Source: Paenibacillus sophorae (GTDB lineage Bacteria > Bacillota > Bacilli > Paenibacillales > Paenibacillaceae). From it: a DNA stretch of 64,000 bases. Below, piece by piece: positions 8,970 to 17,370 of this stretch (position 1 is the first letter of the stretch; every line of letters begins with the position of its first letter). Under the pieces are notes generated by a model. The model saw nothing but the letters and a program-made list of their open reading frames with translations. It was not told the origin of the DNA and searched no databases. Position numbers and translations under genes: made by a program. The DNA is taken from positions 3,906,001 to 3,970,000 of the forward strand of contig NZ_CP076607.1 of the NCBI RefSeq assembly GCF_018966525.1. The letters are read 5' to 3'.

Positions 8970-9074
8970 AACAAAAAATCCCTCTCTTTTCCTTCGGCAT
9001 CCTCCGCCGGTATTCGGAAAGAAGAACGAGATTTCATCAAACCTGATCCATGTAGACTAAGAACGTGAAAAATG

Positions 9075-9097
9075 GACATACCCATCCCGGGTATATC
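9075..9097 (-). terminator. Riboswitch-controlled terminator of the que operon
   Basis: Stem GATATACCC / GGGTATGTC (one G-U pair) with a 5-base loop, followed on the minus strand by CATTTTT. It lies directly between the preQ1 aptamer and queF. Flanking ACTAAGA and TCTTAGT are complementary and could form a competing helix, as expected for transcriptional control. Confidence 0.8.
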
Positions 9098-9102
9098 GGA
9101 TC

Positions 9103-9135
9103 TTAGTTTTTTATAGAGGGAGTTTGCGAACCTCT
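9103..9135 (-). promoter_or_regulatory. preQ1-I riboswitch aptamer
   Basis: Minus-strand sequence begins AGAGGTTCGCAAACTCCCTC and ends TATAAAAAACTAA. This matches the known preQ1-I aptamer: a short GAGG/CCTC stem and an A-rich tail that forms the H-type pseudoknot. It is followed by a terminator hairpin and queF, so preQ1 should switch the operon off. A small CTGCG/CGCAG hairpin sits just upstream. In the 8970-9319 gap nothing else was recognised except a weak GC-rich hairpin at 9229-9265 that may end the copA transcript. Confidence 0.95.
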
Positions 9136-9319
9136 CCTGCGAAAAAACCGCAGATTTTCTTCTTCAATTATTCTTTATGCGTCTAGAACTATACCACAGG
9201 GAGCGCCGATTAGACAAGACATGGCAAACGGCTCGCCAAAGGCGGCAAGCGCCGTTGATGAGCCGCATTAGTTTTAGGCCGAAGAACGAGCCGTATGAGT
9301 CTGATACTGTTCTTTCTGA

Positions 9320-11659
9320 TTATGACCGAATTTCTTGCAAACGGCGTTTGCTTTGGAGTACTTTTGGGTGTCTCAGCTTGTAGCGTCGCAGACGCAAAGA
9401 GTTAAACAGGACGGACAGGGAGCTTAAGGCCATAGCGCCAGCAGCCACCACCGGATTCAGGTAGCCTGCGGCTGCCAAAGGAATCGCCAGCAGATTATAG
9501 ATGAACGCCCAGAACAGATTCTCCTTGATAATGGTCATGGTCTTGGCTGAAAGTCGGATTGCAGATGGTATAGCTAGAAGGTTGTCTTTTAACAACACAA
9601 TGTCCCCTGTCTCGATTGCCACGTCTGTGCCCGATCCAATGGCAATGCCGATATCAGCCGTTGCCATGGCAGGGGCGTCATTGATCCCGTCTCCAATCAT
9701 AGCCACAACCTTGCCTTTTTGCTTCAGCCGCTCAATCTCCTGCGCCTTGCTCTCCGGAAGGACCTCCGCCACCACATGCTGAATTCCCAATTGCGCGGCT
9801 ATCGTTTCCGCCGTCCGGCGATTATCGCCTGTAAGCATATGCAGTTCCAGTCCCATTTGCTTTAGTTCGGCAACAGCCTCAAGCGCCCCTTCCCTAAGCT
9901 CATCTGCTAATCCGGCCACAGCTTCGAGCACCCGGTCGATGGCTACAAACACGGTAGTCTTTCCGTTTTGACGAAGCAGCTCTGATGCCTGGCCATCGAA
10001 CCGCTCCAGATCCACACCATACCCGGCAAGGAAAAGCGGCGAACCCACCAGCACCTCTGCACCGTCGACGAAAGCGCAAACCCCTTTTCCCGGAACAGCG
10101 ATAAAGGTTGCAGGTTCGGGTATGCCCTCCTGGAACCTTGCCGCTCCGGCTTCATAGATGGCCTGACCCAATGGATGCTCCGATCGTTTCTCCGCCGCAG
10201 CGGCCAAGAACAGAATACGATCTTGACTTAATGACCGGTCTGCGCCTCCGGCTGCAATAAGATCGGTCAAATGTGGTTTGCCGGACGTCAGCGTTCCTGT
10301 TTTATCAAATACCACCGTCGTAATCTTCCCTGCCCGCTCTAGCTGCTCACCGTTTTTGACTAGAATTCCGTTTTGAGCGCCTCTGCCCATACCGGCCATA
10401 ATGGCAGTAGGTGTCGCGAGCCCAAGGGCGCAGGGGCAGGAGACAACCAGCACGGCTACCGCGTTGATCAAAGCCTGGTCCAGCAAGAACAACACGCCTC
10501 CATAAACAACCCAGAACCAGTACGCAAACGTAAGGAATGACGCCAACAGAACAAAAGGAACGAAATAGGTCGCCACCTTGTCCGCTATTTTCTGAATGGG
10601 CGCTTTACTGTTCTGGGCAGCCTCCGTCATTTGTACGATTCGGGCGAGGAAGGTTTCGCCTCCCACCTTGGTTGCCCGGAATTTGAAAGTTCCATGCTGA
10701 TTGAAGGAAGAACCGATAACGGTATCCTGCTCGCCTTTTTGTACGGGAGTGCTCTCCCCTGTCAGCATGGATTCGTCCACATACGAGCTTCCTTCTGTCA
10801 CTATGCCGTCCACCGGTATTTTCTCGCCCGGGCGAACGATGACAATATCCCCCACCTGCACTTCGGCAATCAGCAGATCCTGCTCCTCGCCATCCCGGAC
10901 GACCCGGGCCGACTTGGCCTCCAGTTCCATCAAGGCGCGAATGGCGCTGGAGGTTCTTCCCTTGGCCACCGCTTCCAGATATTTCCCAAGAAGAATCAGG
11001 GTAATGATGACGCTAGAAGCTTCAAAGTAAATATTTTTCATCCCAAGGATAATCAGAGGCTCATTATATAGAACCGTATAAAGGCTATAGCCAAACGCGG
11101 CGCTTGTTCCGAGCACGACCAGAATATCCATGGTAGCTTTTCTCGCTTTAAGGGAATAGAAGGCGTTTTTATAATAAGGCCAGCCGATGATGAATTGTAC
11201 GGGAGCGGCAAGAGCCAGCTGGAATTTCCAGTCATGCAGCCATATCGTTTTTTGTCTAATAGCATCGAGAATTTGCGAGAACACCGTTTCCTGCTGCCCA
11301 TAAATCACATCATGGCATAGTCCCAAGCCTCCAAGCAGCATGGCGAAAAAAAGCGGAAGACTGAACAGGACGGAAATAATGAGACGAATCCTCAGCTTGT
11401 TCATTTCCCTCTGTCTGCCGCTGCCACGGCCACTTTCTTGTTCTTTTCCTTTAATGCCTGCTGAAAAACCCAGGGATTCGATGACACGGATTGCCTCCGA
11501 AAGTTCGACGGTCTCTTCTTCATACTCAAAAAGCACTTTCTCTGTCGCATAACTGACCGATACGCTGCGGACCCCTTTCAACTTACTAAGCGCCGCTTCT
11601 ATTGTCATAGAGCATAGCGTACAGGTCATTCCGTATACACGCAGGGTAGCTTCCGCCAT
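9320..11659 (-). CDS. copA: Copper-translocating P1B-type ATPase
   Basis: A 779-residue heavy-metal ATPase. There is one N-terminal HMA domain with metal site MTCTLC (Cys13, Cys16), eight predicted helices with SCPCALGLATP in the channel (CPC metal site), TGES in the actuator domain, DKTGTLT for phosphorylation, SEHPLG in the nucleotide domain and GDGINDAPA in the hinge. The CPC motif plus the HMA site points to Cu(I). I place the start at 11659 (MAEATLRVYG), where GGAGGGG precedes the ATG; a longer frame would overlap the upstream gene. It follows the TauE/cupredoxin gene by about 90 bases on the same strand, suggesting a copper-handling operon. Confidence 0.93.
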   Translation of the reverse strand: MAEATLRVYGMTCTLCSMTIEAALSKLKGVRSVSVSYATEKVLFEYEEETVELSEAIRVIESLGFSAGIKGKEQESGRGSGRQREMNKLRIRLIISVLFSLPLFFAMLLGGLGLCHDVIYGQQETVFSQILDAIRQKTIWLHDWKFQLALAAPVQFIIGWPYYKNAFYSLKARKATMDILVVLGTSAAFGYSLYTVLYNEPLIILGMKNIYFEASSVIITLILLGKYLEAVAKGRTSSAIRALMELEAKSARVVRDGEEQDLLIAEVQVGDIVIVRPGEKIPVDGIVTEGSSYVDESMLTGESTPVQKGEQDTVIGSSFNQHGTFKFRATKVGGETFLARIVQMTEAAQNSKAPIQKIADKVATYFVPFVLLASFLTFAYWFWVVYGGVLFLLDQALINAVAVLVVSCPCALGLATPTAIMAGMGRGAQNGILVKNGEQLERAGKITTVVFDKTGTLTSGKPHLTDLIAAGGADRSLSQDRILFLAAAAEKRSEHPLGQAIYEAGAARFQEGIPEPATFIAVPGKGVCAFVDGAEVLVGSPLFLAGYGVDLERFDGQASELLRQNGKTTVFVAIDRVLEAVAGLADELREGALEAVAELKQMGLELHMLTGDNRRTAETIAAQLGIQHVVAEVLPESKAQEIERLKQKGKVVAMIGDGINDAPAMATADIGIAIGSGTDVAIETGDIVLLKDNLLAIPSAIRLSAKTMTIIKENLFWAFIYNLLAIPLAAAGYLNPVVAAGAMALSSLSVLFNSLRLRRYKLRHPKVLQSKRRLQEIRS

Positions 11660-11750
11660 CCTGACCCCTCCTTCCTTGGTATGCATTGCTATTGTTCCTT
11701 CACCTGAAGAATCGGGCAAATGCACTGCGAAGCCGCTGCCCGCTCTTCTC

Positions 11751-13769
11751 TTACTGTCCATCTGTTACTGTAATGCTGCTTTCAATCATTTCCATCCAGC
11801 AGGTAAATGGGAACTTCCCCGTTTCTCCTGGAGTGAATTCAACAATATTGTCTCCGGGAACGAGCTTTTTGCTCAAATGAAAGGCAGGGACGATGATCTC
11901 ATTGTTGCAATCGTTCAACTGATTTTTTGTTACACGGATGATCCATTTGACCGGGGTTCCTTTCTTAACTTTAATAGGAGAATAGCTGTTGCTAGTTACA
12001 ATGGTGACAACGGTTTGGATCTCCTGCTCGCCGCTATTTACGGCCGTCCCCGTCCCGCTTGTGGACCCGGCCTTCGGAGCAGAGGACGGGGCCGTCGAAG
12101 CGGCAGGCGCTGCAGCTGGCATCGAAGAAGCCGGGGACGGAGCCGATGCCTTAACGTCCAATTTTCGATTGCCAACCGATGGTACCGCTACTGCTGCAGC
12201 GTCTGCCGCAGACTTCGCGTTCTTCTCGGAAGAGGAATGTCCGGCGCTCTTCGATGCCTGGGCTTTTTGTTGAGTTTGCCCATGCGTAGGCGACGGCCCG
12301 GGCGTCGACTTCCTCTCAGACTCGGCGGAGGGCTTCGCCAGATACGTCTTATGCGCGTCTGTACCGGGAACGGCGGCGCTGTCTTCATGCTTCAAGCCGT
12401 CAGCCCCTGCCGCCGCAGCGGCCTTTCCGTTGTTTCCCGGGCGCTCCGCTTCTTCAGCCGGAATACTCGGAGGTATATGCAGGGCCCCGCTTCCGCCAGA
12501 CGCAATCTGGAAGCTTCCGGGAGAAGCTTCCGGTTCTGCCTCCCGCCCATTGGCCGACGAGCGATTCCTGTCGTAACGGCTGATGTCCTCCACAACAATA
12601 ATGCTGCTCTTGATCATACCCATCCAGCAAGTGTACACGAACTCTCCCTTCTCATTAGGTGTAAACCGGATTGTATTGTCCCCGGCATGAAGCTTCTGCT
12701 CAATCTTAAAGCCGGGAAGGCTTAGGGCATTGTTGCAGTTATTCAAATCCTCTTCATCGACATGCAGATTCCAGCTGACTGGAATACCCTTCTGCACGAC
12801 GATCTGCGGATAGCTGTTCTTCCCTGCCTGTGCTTGGGCAACCTGCGTCTTGCCATCCTTGTCCAACCGGGCAATCACCGCACTGCCGGTCAAACGGTCA
12901 TATCCGTAAGGAAGGGAGACTCCCGATAGGGCAAACCCTCTATTCAGCATAACCAGACCCAGAGCAATGACGATCAGTGCGCTTGCCTTCAATACTCGCC
13001 CGGCGAACTTCTTGCTCAGCATCGGATGCACGGCCCCGAACAGGAAGAGCATCGGCACCGTGCCGAGGGAAAAAACCAGCATGGAAAGAGCCCCGTGAAC
13101 GACGCTGCCCGTTCCGAGGGCATACAGCTGCATGATTTGCAAAGGTCCGCAGGGCATCAACGCGCTCAGCAGGCCTACCGCAAATGGTCCGAGACGGGAA
13201 GCGCCGTTTCTAATGAGGTTAAACGCAAAAGAAGGCATGCTCAGATTGATTCTGCGCAGCGCCTTGAACAAACCAAGCAGGTTGATCCCCATGATGATCA
13301 TGAACAGTCCGCCGATCAAAGGAATAACCCCCCGCCAAACACCGGAAAATTGGAACACCTGACCAAGCCCTCCAGCGAGTCCCCCAAAAATCGTATAGGA
13401 AACCACTCGGCCTCCGTTATAGCGGATTGAAGGTGTGTAACGCCGAAAGCGTTCCAGCTTGCCGTCCCCGTTTCCGGTGCGTATGGACTGGGCGATTGCG
13501 ATCCCCCCACACATTCCCGCACAATGAAAAGATGTGAGAATGCCAACCGTCAAAATCATGCCGTAGCTTGCATTCATGGATAGCTGAGGCACGTTCTTCA
13601 TCATGATTAGATCTTGGAACATGCTGTACGCTTCAGGATGAAGCAGGAGCAGTATGAAAGCTGCAATAATCGCCGCAGCCAGCGCTATCCACCCTGTTCC
13701 TTTTTTAATGAACCGAATTTGTTGATTCCTCTCGTTATCGTGATTGGAATCCGTCAAGTGATGAGACAT
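11751..13769 (-). CDS. TauE/SafE-like (UreH/DsbD-type) membrane protein with two C-terminal cupredoxin domains
   Basis: A 672-residue protein. After one N-terminal helix comes a six-helix membrane domain with HCAGMCGGIA near its start, the form seen in TauE/SafE-annotated proteins next to copper ATPases of oxidase assembly. Then follow two cupredoxin-like domains of about 80 residues separated by an Ala/Ser/Gly/Pro-rich linker. Both repeats carry a DCNN/NCNN motif, a P-x-F turn and a C-terminal TCWM-x-MI motif, so each offers Cys, Cys and Met candidates for Cu binding. Start chosen at 13769, where GGGGAAGGAG precedes ATG. Likely role: delivering or sequestering copper outside the membrane together with CopA. 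Sulfite export is the alternative suggested only by the family name. Confidence 0.8.
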   Translation of the reverse strand: MSHHLTDSNHDNERNQQIRFIKKGTGWIALAAAIIAAFILLLLHPEAYSMFQDLIMMKNVPQLSMNASYGMILTVGILTSFHCAGMCGGIAIAQSIRTGNGDGKLERFRRYTPSIRYNGGRVVSYTIFGGLAGGLGQVFQFSGVWRGVIPLIGGLFMIIMGINLLGLFKALRRINLSMPSFAFNLIRNGASRLGPFAVGLLSALMPCGPLQIMQLYALGTGSVVHGALSMLVFSLGTVPMLFLFGAVHPMLSKKFAGRVLKASALIVIALGLVMLNRGFALSGVSLPYGYDRLTGSAVIARLDKDGKTQVAQAQAGKNSYPQIVVQKGIPVSWNLHVDEEDLNNCNNALSLPGFKIEQKLHAGDNTIRFTPNEKGEFVYTCWMGMIKSSIIVVEDISRYDRNRSSANGREAEPEASPGSFQIASGGSGALHIPPSIPAEEAERPGNNGKAAAAAGADGLKHEDSAAVPGTDAHKTYLAKPSAESERKSTPGPSPTHGQTQQKAQASKSAGHSSSEKNAKSAADAAAVAVPSVGNRKLDVKASAPSPASSMPAAAPAASTAPSSAPKAGSTSGTGTAVNSGEQEIQTVVTIVTSNSYSPIKVKKGTPVKWIIRVTKNQLNDCNNEIIVPAFHLSKKLVPGDNIVEFTPGETGKFPFTCWMEMIESSITVTDGQ

Positions 13770-13874
13770 AGCTTCTCCTTCCCCGTTAGCTGAATTATTC
13801 TGCCTGCGGAATGACAACCTTACTTGCTTGCCGCTCCGGACTTTAATCTGGCTATTCTTGCTCCTTCTGGCGAT

Positions 13875-13966
13875 GAAAAAAGAGGCAGAAACAACTCCCT
13901 CAAGGGATTGTTCTGCCTCTGGTATTACCAGTCAACATTAAACCAAGTTTTTTAATAGGAATTATA
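13875..13966 (-). promoter_or_regulatory. Promoter/operator and attenuator-like leader of the TauE-cupredoxin/copA operon (copy 2 of a two-copy element)
   Basis: On the minus strand: -10 TATAAT (13961-13966) running into TATAATTCC, a weak ATTAAA/TTTAAT stem, mini-hairpin CTGGT-AAT-ACCAG (13919-13931), then a strong hairpin AGAGGCAGAACAA.../TTGTTTCTGCCTCT (13881-13920) followed by TTTTTT. The order and key words match the leader at 6346-6477. A complete terminator between promoter and gene suggests attenuation, unless this hairpin simply ends the upstream SLH gene. The 13770-14075 gap holds nothing else I recognise. Confidence 0.5.
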
Positions 13967-14075
13967 TAATTAAATTTACTATACAACATATTTTTCATTA
14001 TGCTATAGCTTTTCCCTTACAATTTGTAGCAACATTATGACATTCCGAAGAACGAGGATCTTAGAAGCTCTATTC

Positions 14076-15386
14076 TTAATGATGATTGGAGTGTTCTGTC
14101 TCTTCTGTCTCGTCCATATGCTTCATACTGCCTGTTCCCTCTTGATCGCCCAACACCGCCGCATCAACGGCAGATATATCCTGAGCGAGGGCTGCCACAT
14201 GTAAAGTGCCGCCTTCAATTACGCCTGAAACATGAATGGCAATATTCGTTTCCTTTTCAATGCTGTCTATCAAGACAGCAGCCAATTGATGGCCTCTCGC
14301 ATCAAATTTGTAGTATATGTATTTGCCATCCGCCTGAAGCACGCTGATGCCAAATCCGGACGAGGCGCAGCTAGGCATCAGCAGGCATGCCTTGGAATGC
14401 TTTGTGGGATCACTTATGCCGCTGTGATGTCCTTCGATGAGAATGCCGTCCAACTCTTTTAAAGCGGATACCGCTAAGCCGCTTTTGTCGGGCGCAATCT
14501 TCAACACCTGCAGCTTTCCGGGTACCAATCCGGCCACCGCTGTTACTGTGGCTGTCCCGGTTTCAATACCGGCTACTGCGGGAGTGCCGGCAAGGGAAGC
14601 GCCGTCTCCGCTCAGTGGATAGACCGTGCTCCCACCGCTAGCCACCTTTACTTTGAGGCCAAAGCCCTTGGCCGACTGCACAATTGTGCCGGTAAGCTCC
14701 TGCTCCGCTGCGAAAGCTGGCGGCTGCAGGTTCTGCGGCAGCGTTCCGTTCGCATCGGCCAGAAAGAAGACGGCCTCCGACCGGGTTAATGGTTTGTGCG
14801 GAAGAAGGTATCCATCGGAAGATGCTTCGATGTATCCTTGAGACGCCGCCTGCCGCAGCCATTTCCCCGCATCTCCGGCAGGAAGAAATGCAAGATCCTT
14901 GTATTCCTGCAGCTTGTCCGCCGGCGCCTCTTGCCAGTGAAGGGCGGATGCAAAGGCAGCGGATGCCTCCGCACGGGTTACCGGCTGATTCGGCCGGAAG
15001 GCTCCATGTTCATTCACGCTTAAGTAGCCTTCGGCTACGGCCTGGGTCACCGCCGATTCATACCACGCGCCGGAACGTACGTCGGAGAGGGCTGCTGTAT
15101 GCTTCTTCTCTGCCCCGGGGAATGCATTCGTGAGCAGAACGGCCAGCTCCGCCCGGGTTATTGATCCTTCCGGTCGAAAGCTGCCGTCCTGGTAGCCGCT
15201 CAGCAGCTTCTGTTCAATCGAGCTTGTAATAATCGGCTCAGACCAATGACTGCTGTAATCCTTGCTGTGCACATGGCCTTCATGGGCGTAAATTGGGCTT
15301 CCACCCGCCTGTAAGGCTGCGGCAATCGCTAATACGGCAAGAGGAGCCTTTCTAATCGGTGTACTATTCTTTCTGTTCATTTTCAT
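14076..15386 (-). CDS. S-layer homology domain protein with His-rich ends
   Basis: A 436-residue exported protein. It has a signal peptide (about residues 1-28), a mature start HEGHVHSKDYSSHW rich in histidine, three SLH repeats (about 40-215, each with the FRPEGSITRAE / FRPNQPVTRAE / LLPHKPLTRSE motif) that bind pyruvylated wall polymer, a C-terminal region without a clear family, and an acidic/His tail ending HSNHH. The histidines suggest metal binding at the cell surface, which fits the downstream copper genes. The start is at 15386 because GGGAGG lies 10 bases upstream; a TTG further up falls inside that ribosome site. Confidence 0.85.
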   Translation of the reverse strand: MKMNRKNSTPIRKAPLAVLAIAAALQAGGSPIYAHEGHVHSKDYSSHWSEPIITSSIEQKLLSGYQDGSFRPEGSITRAELAVLLTNAFPGAEKKHTAALSDVRSGAWYESAVTQAVAEGYLSVNEHGAFRPNQPVTRAEASAAFASALHWQEAPADKLQEYKDLAFLPAGDAGKWLRQAASQGYIEASSDGYLLPHKPLTRSEAVFFLADANGTLPQNLQPPAFAAEQELTGTIVQSAKGFGLKVKVASGGSTVYPLSGDGASLAGTPAVAGIETGTATVTAVAGLVPGKLQVLKIAPDKSGLAVSALKELDGILIEGHHSGISDPTKHSKACLLMPSCASSGFGISVLQADGKYIYYKFDARGHQLAAVLIDSIEKETNIAIHVSGVIEGGTLHVAALAQDISAVDAAVLGDQEGTGSMKHMDETEETEHSNHH

Positions 15387-15430
15387 CCAATCCGTTCCTC
15401 CCAATGAATGTGTGTGCCGCGGGGTTGCAG

Positions 15431-16255
15431 ATGACCTATAAACAAATTAAATGGTTGATTCTTACCATTCCAACCATTACGATGGGAATATGGGAGTATG
15501 CTCGGCACAAATTTCTACTTCCCTATATTTCGATGGATTTGGGCAATTGGCTGGCGCCTGCTGTCGTATTTTTAGTGTCCATTTTGTTCCTAACCCCGTT
15601 ATTTTCATTAATGGAGAAAAATCAGGCAGAACTGAACGAGGCAAGGAGCCTGCAAGCTGCTCTTCAGGAGCGTGAAAAAATTTCCAGAGAACTGCATGAC
15701 GGCATCGCACAGTCCCTGTTCCTTCTGAATGCGCAGGTAAACCAAATCGAAAAAACACAGAATGCCGATGGCATTCCTTATCAGACTTTTAAGGAAAACA
15801 TCCATCGTACAAATGTTTATGTGAGAGAAGCCATCGCCAATTTGAGGTATCCCGCTGACTTCATCTCTATCCCCTGGACCCATGGGATTAAAAGCCTGAT
15901 CGATAATTTCAAAAAAGAAACCGGCCTATCATTTTCGGTCAAGTGGAGCCTGCCGGAAAATATGCTCTCTGCAAAAGAAAAAATCGAACTGCTTGCCTCT
16001 ATTCGTGAAGCGTTAGTAAATATCCGCAAGCATGCAGGAGCGCGCAACGTCCGTATAGAAGCGCAAGTTACGATAAATGGATGGGAGTGCTTGGTGTCGG
16101 ATGATGGAAAAGGATTTGGGAGCGCGCCTGCCCAAGACAATCGGTACGGCCTGAAAATGATGGAAGATCGCGCTAAAATGATGAACTGGCATTTTAAGAT
16201 CGGAAGGAAAGCCAACGAAACCATTGTTGCCATTCGAAAGGAGGAAACAAGATGA
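15431..16255 (+). CDS. Sensor histidine kinase (NarX/LiaS/DesK type, HisKA_3)
   Basis: A 274-residue kinase with two N-terminal membrane helices (about residues 8-22 and 38-62), no obvious extracytoplasmic sensor domain, a HisKA_3 dimer domain with the phospho-acceptor His89 in REKISRELHDGIAQ, and a C-terminal HATPase domain (NIRKHAGARNV as N-box, DDGKGFG as G-box). Short intramembrane-sensing kinases of this build often sense envelope or membrane events. The gene overlaps the response regulator (ATGA). Start chosen at MTYKQIK; an upstream ATG lacks a ribosome site. It is divergent from the SLH gene with only 44 bases between the two starts. Confidence 0.88.
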   Translation: MTYKQIKWLILTIPTITMGIWEYARHKFLLPYISMDLGNWLAPAVVFLVSILFLTPLFSLMEKNQAELNEARSLQAALQEREKISRELHDGIAQSLFLLNAQVNQIEKTQNADGIPYQTFKENIHRTNVYVREAIANLRYPADFISIPWTHGIKSLIDNFKKETGLSFSVKWSLPENMLSAKEKIELLASIREALVNIRKHAGARNVRIEAQVTINGWECLVSDDGKGFGSAPAQDNRYGLKMMEDRAKMMNWHFKIGRKANETIVAIRKEETR

Positions 16256-16905
16256 GTGCGCCTTCTTTTCGTGTGCTTATTGTCGATGACAGCGATCAGG
16301 CCCGGGAGGGAATCCGCACCATCCTTGGCGGCGATCCGGCATTTGAATTTGTAGCCGAAGGAAAGAATGGCATGGAAGCCCTCGAATTAACAGAGATGTG
16401 GATGCCCGACTTAATTCTGATGGATATCCAAATGCCTGTGATGGATGGTCTTGAAGCGACCAAAAGAATCAAGGCAAAGTTTCCCTATGTTAAAATCGTT
16501 ATCGTCACGGTTTCCGATGATATTACCCATTTGTTCGAAGCCCTAAAAAAGGGTGCACAAGGCTATTTATTAAAGAATTTAAAGCCGGAGTCCTGGCACG
16601 AATATTTAAGGGCGATTTCCGTGGATGAGGCGCCTATGACGCGGGAGCTCGCTTTTCTCATTCTCAACGAATTTTCCCAGATCGAAAAACCGGCAGCTTG
16701 TACGGACCCATTAACTTTCCGGGAACGAGAAATTCTCGCTCTGGTCGCCAAAGGATTGTCTAATCGTGAGATCTCGTCGCGCTTGATTATATCCGAGCAT
16801 ACGGTAAAAAATCATTTGAAAAACATTATGCAAAAGCTTCACATGGAGAATCGGGTGCAGCTTGCAAGATACGTCTACGAACAAAACTGGCTGAGCAAAA
16901 AGTGA
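16252..16905 (+). CDS. NarL/FixJ-family response regulator
   Basis: A 217-residue protein with a receiver domain (acidic pair in VDDSD near residue 12, phospho-acceptor Asp58 in LILMDIQMPVMDG, Lys in LLKNLKP) and a LuxR-type helix-turn-helix (about 148-212; LTFREREILALVAKGLSNRE and SEHTVKNHLKNI). An AAGGAGG site lies inside the end of the kinase gene, so the two are translated together. Targets are unknown; the divergent SLH gene and the adjacent copper genes are the obvious candidates. Confidence 0.95.
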   Translation: MSAPSFRVLIVDDSDQAREGIRTILGGDPAFEFVAEGKNGMEALELTEMWMPDLILMDIQMPVMDGLEATKRIKAKFPYVKIVIVTVSDDITHLFEALKKGAQGYLLKNLKPESWHEYLRAISVDEAPMTRELAFLILNEFSQIEKPAACTDPLTFREREILALVAKGLSNREISSRLIISEHTVKNHLKNIMQKLHMENRVQLARYVYEQNWLSKK

Positions 16906-16980
16906 ACAAATAATGAGTCGGAAACGGACGTTGCCAAGAGCGGAGCTGTCATCCTCGTTCAAGAGATTTAATATCCCGTA

Positions 16981-17008
16981 TTGACAGGGCTCTGCATGAC
17001 GATATAAT
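16981..17008 (+). promoter_or_regulatory. Promoter of the ArsR-family gene
   Basis: TTGACA (16981-16986), a 16-base spacer and a perfect TATAAT (17003-17008). The ATG of the regulator starts seven bases after the -10, so transcription should begin at or next to the A of the start codon, giving a leaderless message. Confidence 0.8.
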
Positions 17009-17023
17009 AGTTCTATGACTATT
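17006..17023. promoter_or_regulatory. ArsR operator 1
   Basis: AATAGTTCTATGACTATT, arms AATAGT/ACTATT around six bases, overlapping the -10 box and the start codon of the ArsR-type gene. A near copy lies in front of the MFS gene (17335-17352; 14 of 18 positions identical), which points to autoregulation plus control of the exporter. Confidence 0.6.
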
Positions 17024-17308
17024 GAACAACTTGCCGCTTCTGACGAACTACGTGTACGCATTTTCAAGGCTCTGGCCGATCCTACCCGTCTGCAGATCAT
17101 TCGCACCCTAAAGGGCAGCCGTACTGAACTAAACTGCGGAGAGGTAGGGGAACGCTGCGAAGCTTCCAAATCGAACGCCTCTTACCATTTCCGCACCCTG
17201 AGGGAGGCAGGGCTGATTCTTGTCCGAAAGGAAGCTCAGACCAAATACATACAGCTTCATTATGAGACATTCGACACCTATTTGCCCGGATTCCTGGATT
17301 CCCTGTGA
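17015..17308 (+). CDS. ArsR-family winged-helix repressor
   Basis: A 97-residue DNA-binding protein. RIFKALADPTRLQIIRTL is the characteristic ArsR/SmtB first helices, and CEASKSNASYHFRTLREAGL is the recognition helix region. It lacks the ELCVCDL metal site of classical ArsR, so it probably senses an organic ligand or uses another site. It precedes an MFS exporter, and both promoters carry the same dyad. There is no ribosome site and almost no 5' leader. Confidence 0.9.
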   Translation: MTIEQLAASDELRVRIFKALADPTRLQIIRTLKGSRTELNCGEVGERCEASKSNASYHFRTLREAGLILVRKEAQTKYIQLHYETFDTYLPGFLDSL

Positions 17309-17334
17309 TCCGGTTTTTTATAGCTATATTGTTC

Positions 17335-17352
17335 AATAGTTATTTAACTAAT
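17335..17352. promoter_or_regulatory. ArsR operator 2, in front of the MFS gene
   Basis: AATAGTTATTTAACTAAT, an imperfect dyad (TAGTTA/TAACTA) nearly identical to operator 1. A possible -35 (TTGTTC) abuts it on the left and a weak -10 (TGAAAT) on the right, so a bound repressor would block RNA polymerase. The MFS start is 18 bases downstream. Confidence 0.6.
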
Positions 17353-17370
17353 GAAATAGGAGACGCATTT

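Noticed and set aside
9229..9265. GC-rich hairpin after copA as a terminator
   Set aside because: Arms are imperfect and there is no clear T-run; mentioned only as a possibility.
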